Assembly: GCA_963854735.1 (NCBI GenBank)
Contig: OY978102.1
Coordinates: 558,001-622,000 of the forward strand
Direction of reading: 5' to 3'
Length of the DNA: 64,000 nt
Origin: Marvania coccoides
Taxonomy: Eukaryota; Chlorophyta; Trebouxiophyceae; Chlorellales; Chlorellaceae
Below the pieces are notes generated by a model, which saw only the letters and a list, made by a program, of their open reading frames with translations, did not search any database and had not been told where the DNA came from. A program made the position numbers and the translations under genes. This document shows, in pieces, positions 62,335 to 64,000 of the stretch. Position 1 is the first letter of the stretch. Each line of letters opens with the position of its first letter.

Positions 62335-64000
62335 ATGGCTGACGTGAACGACCCCCTACGGAGTTTTGGGGCTGTATCTTTGGAGGTGACCAGCAGACCC
62401 ACGCCATTTTTTTGAATCCCTTCCTTTTTTCCTTCGTGATCTGACCCACTTTCAACCCGATAAAAACATGCCCGCAGGACGATATCAACGAAGAAATATC
62501 CCTAGACGACGACCCCGTCGATCAGCTCCAAAAGAGCCTTGAACATGCTGCTGCTTCGGACCCGCTGGCCTCTTCCTCTGCTGCAGCAACAACAGGCCAC
62601 TTCGGCCCGCTATCAGACAGCTTAGAGAACGTGGACCTTGAGCACTCTGACGCGGCCATTGCCCGTCCAGGGTCCCCGGAATCAGAAATTAACGCTGCTG
62701 GAGACAATGGGGCTGGTGCATCTGCGGCAGCAGCTGCTGGACCTTCTTCCGCTTCATCCTCAACCCGGCCTGCAGCTCACGTCCGCATCGTCGTTTCAGA
62801 CCCTGTGAAGCGCGTTACAGTAAGAGTAGAGCTTTCGTTGCCAGTCCTTTTCAACTTCGGCTGTCTAATTTCTAATTTGTGTGTTTCTTCATTGCTTTTC
62901 AGGACTCCAGGCTGTTGCCTGGTTTCACCAACTCCCACTACGAGTATCTGGTGACCTCTGCGCCCACCAACGGCGCCAGTATTGACGCCTGGCCCCGCGC
63001 AGAGGTTCGCCGGAGATTCAACGACTTTGTGGCGCTGGCAGACTTGCTGGCTGAGACCCAGCGAGGGTACTTCATCTTCCCTCGCCCAGATAAAGGCGCG
63101 CTTGAGAGCGCAGCCACAGGGAAGTCTGACAACGAGTTTGTGGAGCAGCGCAGGTAAAAAAAAAATATATATATATATATATACACACACACATGCTGAA
63201 GCTTTGTAATCTCATCCTGGCAATTTATTAATTTTATATTTGAATTTTCTTCTTTTCTGTATTAATTACTTATTATCCCGTTTCTTTCCTCCCTCCCTCC
63301 CTCTCTCCCTCCCTCCCTCCCAACGTGGCAGGGCGGAACTAGAGCGCTACCTCCGTCGCCTGGTGCAGCACCCCGTGGTGGGGCACAGCGAGGAGCTGCG
63401 GGTGTTCCTCACCGCTGAGGGCTCCCTAAAGTCCTCCTTCCACTGGCAGCAGCTGCTCCCCCTTCGCGGCAGCTTCGTCGAGGGCATGGCCCGCCTGCCA
63501 GGTCAGCTCATCGGCTCGCAGTCCGCCGTGCCCACCACCACTGACGCCGCCAAGAACCCTAAGAACACCAACGACATGCTGCGATGGCTGAAAGAGATGG
63601 GGGAGCGCATGCGGCAGGAGTACCAGCCACCGACAAACCTGCCAGAGAGCGAGGTGGCGTTGCGGCAGGCCAAGGCCGGGGTGGAGTCGTACGGGGAGAC
63701 GCTGGCGCGGGCGTCGCGCCACGCTGAAAAGATGCTGCGGGAGTTTGAAAAGTGTGGGGCGGCCACCGGCGACCTGGGCCTGGCGCTGATTCGGCTTGGA
63801 AAGTATGAAGATGAGGAGGGATCCAAATGTGGGCAGTACACAGAGATTGGGTCTGCTGCACGTGCGCTGGCTGCTGACTCTCGCCGCGTGGGCATGGCGG
63901 CCGTGCGCACCAGCAGGCTGGCGAGGTCGGCAGCTGCGGAGAGCGTGATGGCTCTGGAGCCGCTGCACACGGAGCTCGCGATGGCGCCCGCGGTGACCGA
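62335..64000 (+). CDS. Sorting nexin SNX1/SNX2-like (3' end beyond the window)
   Basis: SNX1/2-type nexins bind PI3P on endosomes and form the membrane coat of retromer. Exons are 62335-62385, 62478-62819, 62903-63153 and 63332 to the window end, with about 437 residues visible. An acidic, Ser/Ala-rich N-terminus (DDINEEISLDDDP) precedes the PX domain (about 125-250). That domain has DSRLLPGFTNSHYEYLV, the PI3P-binding RRRFNDF, FPRPDK and the RAELERYLRRLV helix. After a linker the start of the BAR domain is seen (MLRWLKEMGERMRQEYQ). The gene is incomplete at the right edge. The call as SNX1/2 rather than another PX-BAR protein rests on the PX sequence and N-terminal acidic region. Confidence 0.88.
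63165..63182. repeat. (AT)9 microsatellite in a sorting nexin intron
   Basis: A perfect AT run lies just after the donor of intron 3 of the sorting nexin. The same intron later has a pure pyrimidine (CCCT)n tract, about 63285-63321, just before the acceptor. Confidence 0.88.

Noticed and set aside
1..64000. tRNA, rRNA, CRISPR, insertion sequences or prokaryotic operons
   Set aside because: Nothing with the needed structure was seen. Introns, UTRs and gene families show a nuclear eukaryotic genome.

Overview
This is a gene-dense nuclear window, almost certainly from a green alga (Viridiplantae, probably Chlorophyta). It carries 33 to 34 protein genes, nearly all split by short introns of about 60-150 nt. 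Exons are GC-rich; introns and intergenic DNA are AT-rich. The lineage call rests on plastid genes of the green lineage (a TIC236-type envelope/translocon protein, the C-terminally extended ferredoxin FdC2, plastid FabZ), a calcium-dependent protein kinase, a LURP-one protein and a tandem-repeat ArsA1 of the kind known from Chlamydomonas. No RNA gene, transposon or CRISPR array was found. Exon structures below were worked out by hand from splice sites and reading frame; they are not transcript-verified.

Layout. 1-12 kb: SR140 (partial), COX17 and DCN1 in tight tandem, CDC27/APC3, an orphan membrane protein, QCR8, SUMO-activating enzyme subunit SAE1, CCZ1, a Josephin-domain protein and one or two small proteins. 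12-23 kb: Era GTPase, U2AF large subunit, a single-pass plastid-like protein and the 15-exon ATG2 gene. 23-35 kb: IFRD-family protein, TRAP-alpha, Mpv17/PMP22-family protein, PlsC acyltransferase, Tim10, tandem ArsA1 and a proline/alanine-rich plastid-like protein. 35-45 kb: TIC236 (2468 codons), with a 355-nt pentanucleotide repeat in one intron, head-to-head with FdC2. 45-64 kb: alpha/beta hydrolase, RRM/zinc-finger RNA-binding protein, methyltransferase, CDPK, ASCH-domain protein, FabZ, aldehyde dehydrogenase, LURP-one protein, four-TM plastid-like protein and a sorting nexin that runs off the right edge.

Twelve gene pairs are divergent, with 170-440 bp between start codons, so most genes probably share compact bidirectional promoters. 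The genes are mixed housekeeping functions, not one pathway. A loose theme is organelle biogenesis (TIC236, ArsA1, Tim10, COX17, QCR8, Era), together with membrane traffic and autophagy (ATG2, CCZ1, sorting nexin).

The most unusual signals are: (1) ten introns of about 85 that need a GC 5' splice site to keep frame, roughly 12% against the ~1% usual in plants and animals; (2) COX17 and DCN1 so close, with no ATG between their starts in the spliced message, that a dicistronic mRNA is plausible; (3) the (AAAAG)71 tract inside TIC236. I found no clear candidate for a wholly new multi-gene system.
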